From: Candidatus Woesearchaeota archaeon
Lineage (GTDB): Archaea; Nanobdellota; Nanobdellia; Woesearchaeales; DSVV01
Assembly: GCA_016935125.1 (NCBI GenBank)
Contig: JAFGRM010000069.1
Coordinates: 1 to 33,519 of the forward strand
Direction of reading: 5' to 3'
DNA length: 33,519 nt
This document shows positions 33,089-33,519 of this stretch, one piece after another (position 1 is the stretch's first letter; each line of letters starts with the position of its first letter). The position numbers and the translations under genes are program-made. Below the pieces are notes generated by a model that made no database searches, was not told the DNA's origin, and saw nothing but the letters and a program-made list of their open reading frames with translations.

Positions 33089-33228
33089 TGCTATCTTATG
33101 CTTCATGCCTGCTGCTTCACGCTTGTATTAAATCCTTATGCTTGCATTAAATATTGCATTAAAATTAAATATTGAATCAAATAAACCAGATTATATATAT
33201 GAGCATTATCTATGGGCATATTAAGGTT

Positions 33229-33519
33229 TTAAGGGCATGAATTCTTATAGCATGAACCGCCCCAGCAATTCGAAAAAAATCCTGTCTTGCAACTGTCAAC
33301 ACATCTTGTCCCCCATGAACCCCCTATGCACCAGTCGCACATCCCATCTGCGATACACGCTGCACAATTTGACCTATCACCACAGTCCATGCAGTTAGTT
33401 TCGCCATAACAGTCAAAATCACCACAGTCTGGGTTTCCGTCGCAATCATTATCAAGGCCGTCAACACAATTTGTCTCAGTTGCACCGCAGCCTGAGTCTG
33501 CTGAATCTGTGCAGCCGTC
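33229..33519 (-). CDS. Cys-rich secreted protein, C-terminal part (MopE/PSI-like motifs), partial
   Basis: A frame open from the window edge to a TAA at 33229-33231 (96 codons), missed by the ORF track because its start lies outside. It contains CVDGLDNDCDGNPDCGDFDC, a match to the CxDGxDNDCDG putative metal-binding motif found in MopE-type and other secreted proteins, followed by NCAACIADGMCDWC and RCVDSC, a spacing like a PSI (plexin-semaphorin-integrin) knot. About one residue in five is Cys, so an extracellular, disulfide-rich protein is very likely. Asp-rich loops suggest calcium binding. It is transcribed toward the pilus operon and is separated from it by about 176 bp with a promoter. 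The rest of the protein is outside the window. Confidence 0.8.
   Translation of the reverse strand, partial: DGCTDSADSGCGATETNCVDGLDNDCDGNPDCGDFDCYGETNCMDCGDRSNCAACIADGMCDWCIGGSWGTRCVDSCKTGFFSNCWGGSCYKNSCP

Overview
The window looks archaeal. A uL16/L10e ribosomal protein opens it. Many genes have TATA-box promoters placed about 25-33 nt before the ATG, so their transcripts would be nearly leaderless. Two genes encode proteins of the archaeal secretion-ATPase and T2SSF membrane-platform families, and several proteins have class III (prepilin-like) signal sequences. The (K/R)-(G/S)-QLTIF N-termini, the split tRNA gene and the very large secreted proteins suggest a small-genome DPANN-type lineage (Woesearchaeota/Pacearchaeota-like). 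That placement is inference; no 16S rRNA gene is present to confirm it.

Left part (1-6.4 kb, plus strand) holds separate housekeeping-type units: L10e, a large MscS-family channel overlapping a small membrane protein gene, a 72-residue Lys/Ala/Val repeat protein, a tRNA-Pro(CGG) gene, MutL with the endonuclease motif, and an unknown soluble protein. By my folding the tRNA gene is interrupted in the D-loop by a 39-nt insert that fits a bulge-helix-bulge intron. Its 3' end plus flank is duplicated 140 bp downstream as a perfect 59-bp direct repeat.

Right part (6.4-33.5 kb, all minus strand) is a single-direction locus of about 27 kb. In transcription order it runs: the end of a Cys-rich secreted protein (MopE-like and PSI-like motifs); four small pilin-like proteins; a 764-residue protein with an N-terminal helix-turn-helix-like domain and a long H1-like Lys-rich tail; a secretion ATPase; two single-domain T2SSF platform proteins; a polytopic membrane protein with a Cys-containing tail; a large pilin-like protein (QLTIF type, A); a 1128-residue secreted Ig-like protein; a single-pass protein; a second polytopic protein; a second QLTIF-type protein (B); and a 1953-residue secreted fibronectin/Ig-like protein. 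The two QLTIF proteins are paralogues of each other, and the two giant proteins share a Cys-plus-hydrophobic module. The locus therefore looks like a type IV pilus-like machine serving two versions of one cell-surface assembly. I know of no described system with this gene set, but that needs a database comparison.

Nearly every spacer in the minus-strand locus is made of short degenerate tandem repeats (periods about 9-30 bp). Several proteins have N-terminal extensions that are themselves repeat-encoded, so some starts are uncertain. I see no CRISPR array, insertion sequence or rRNA gene.
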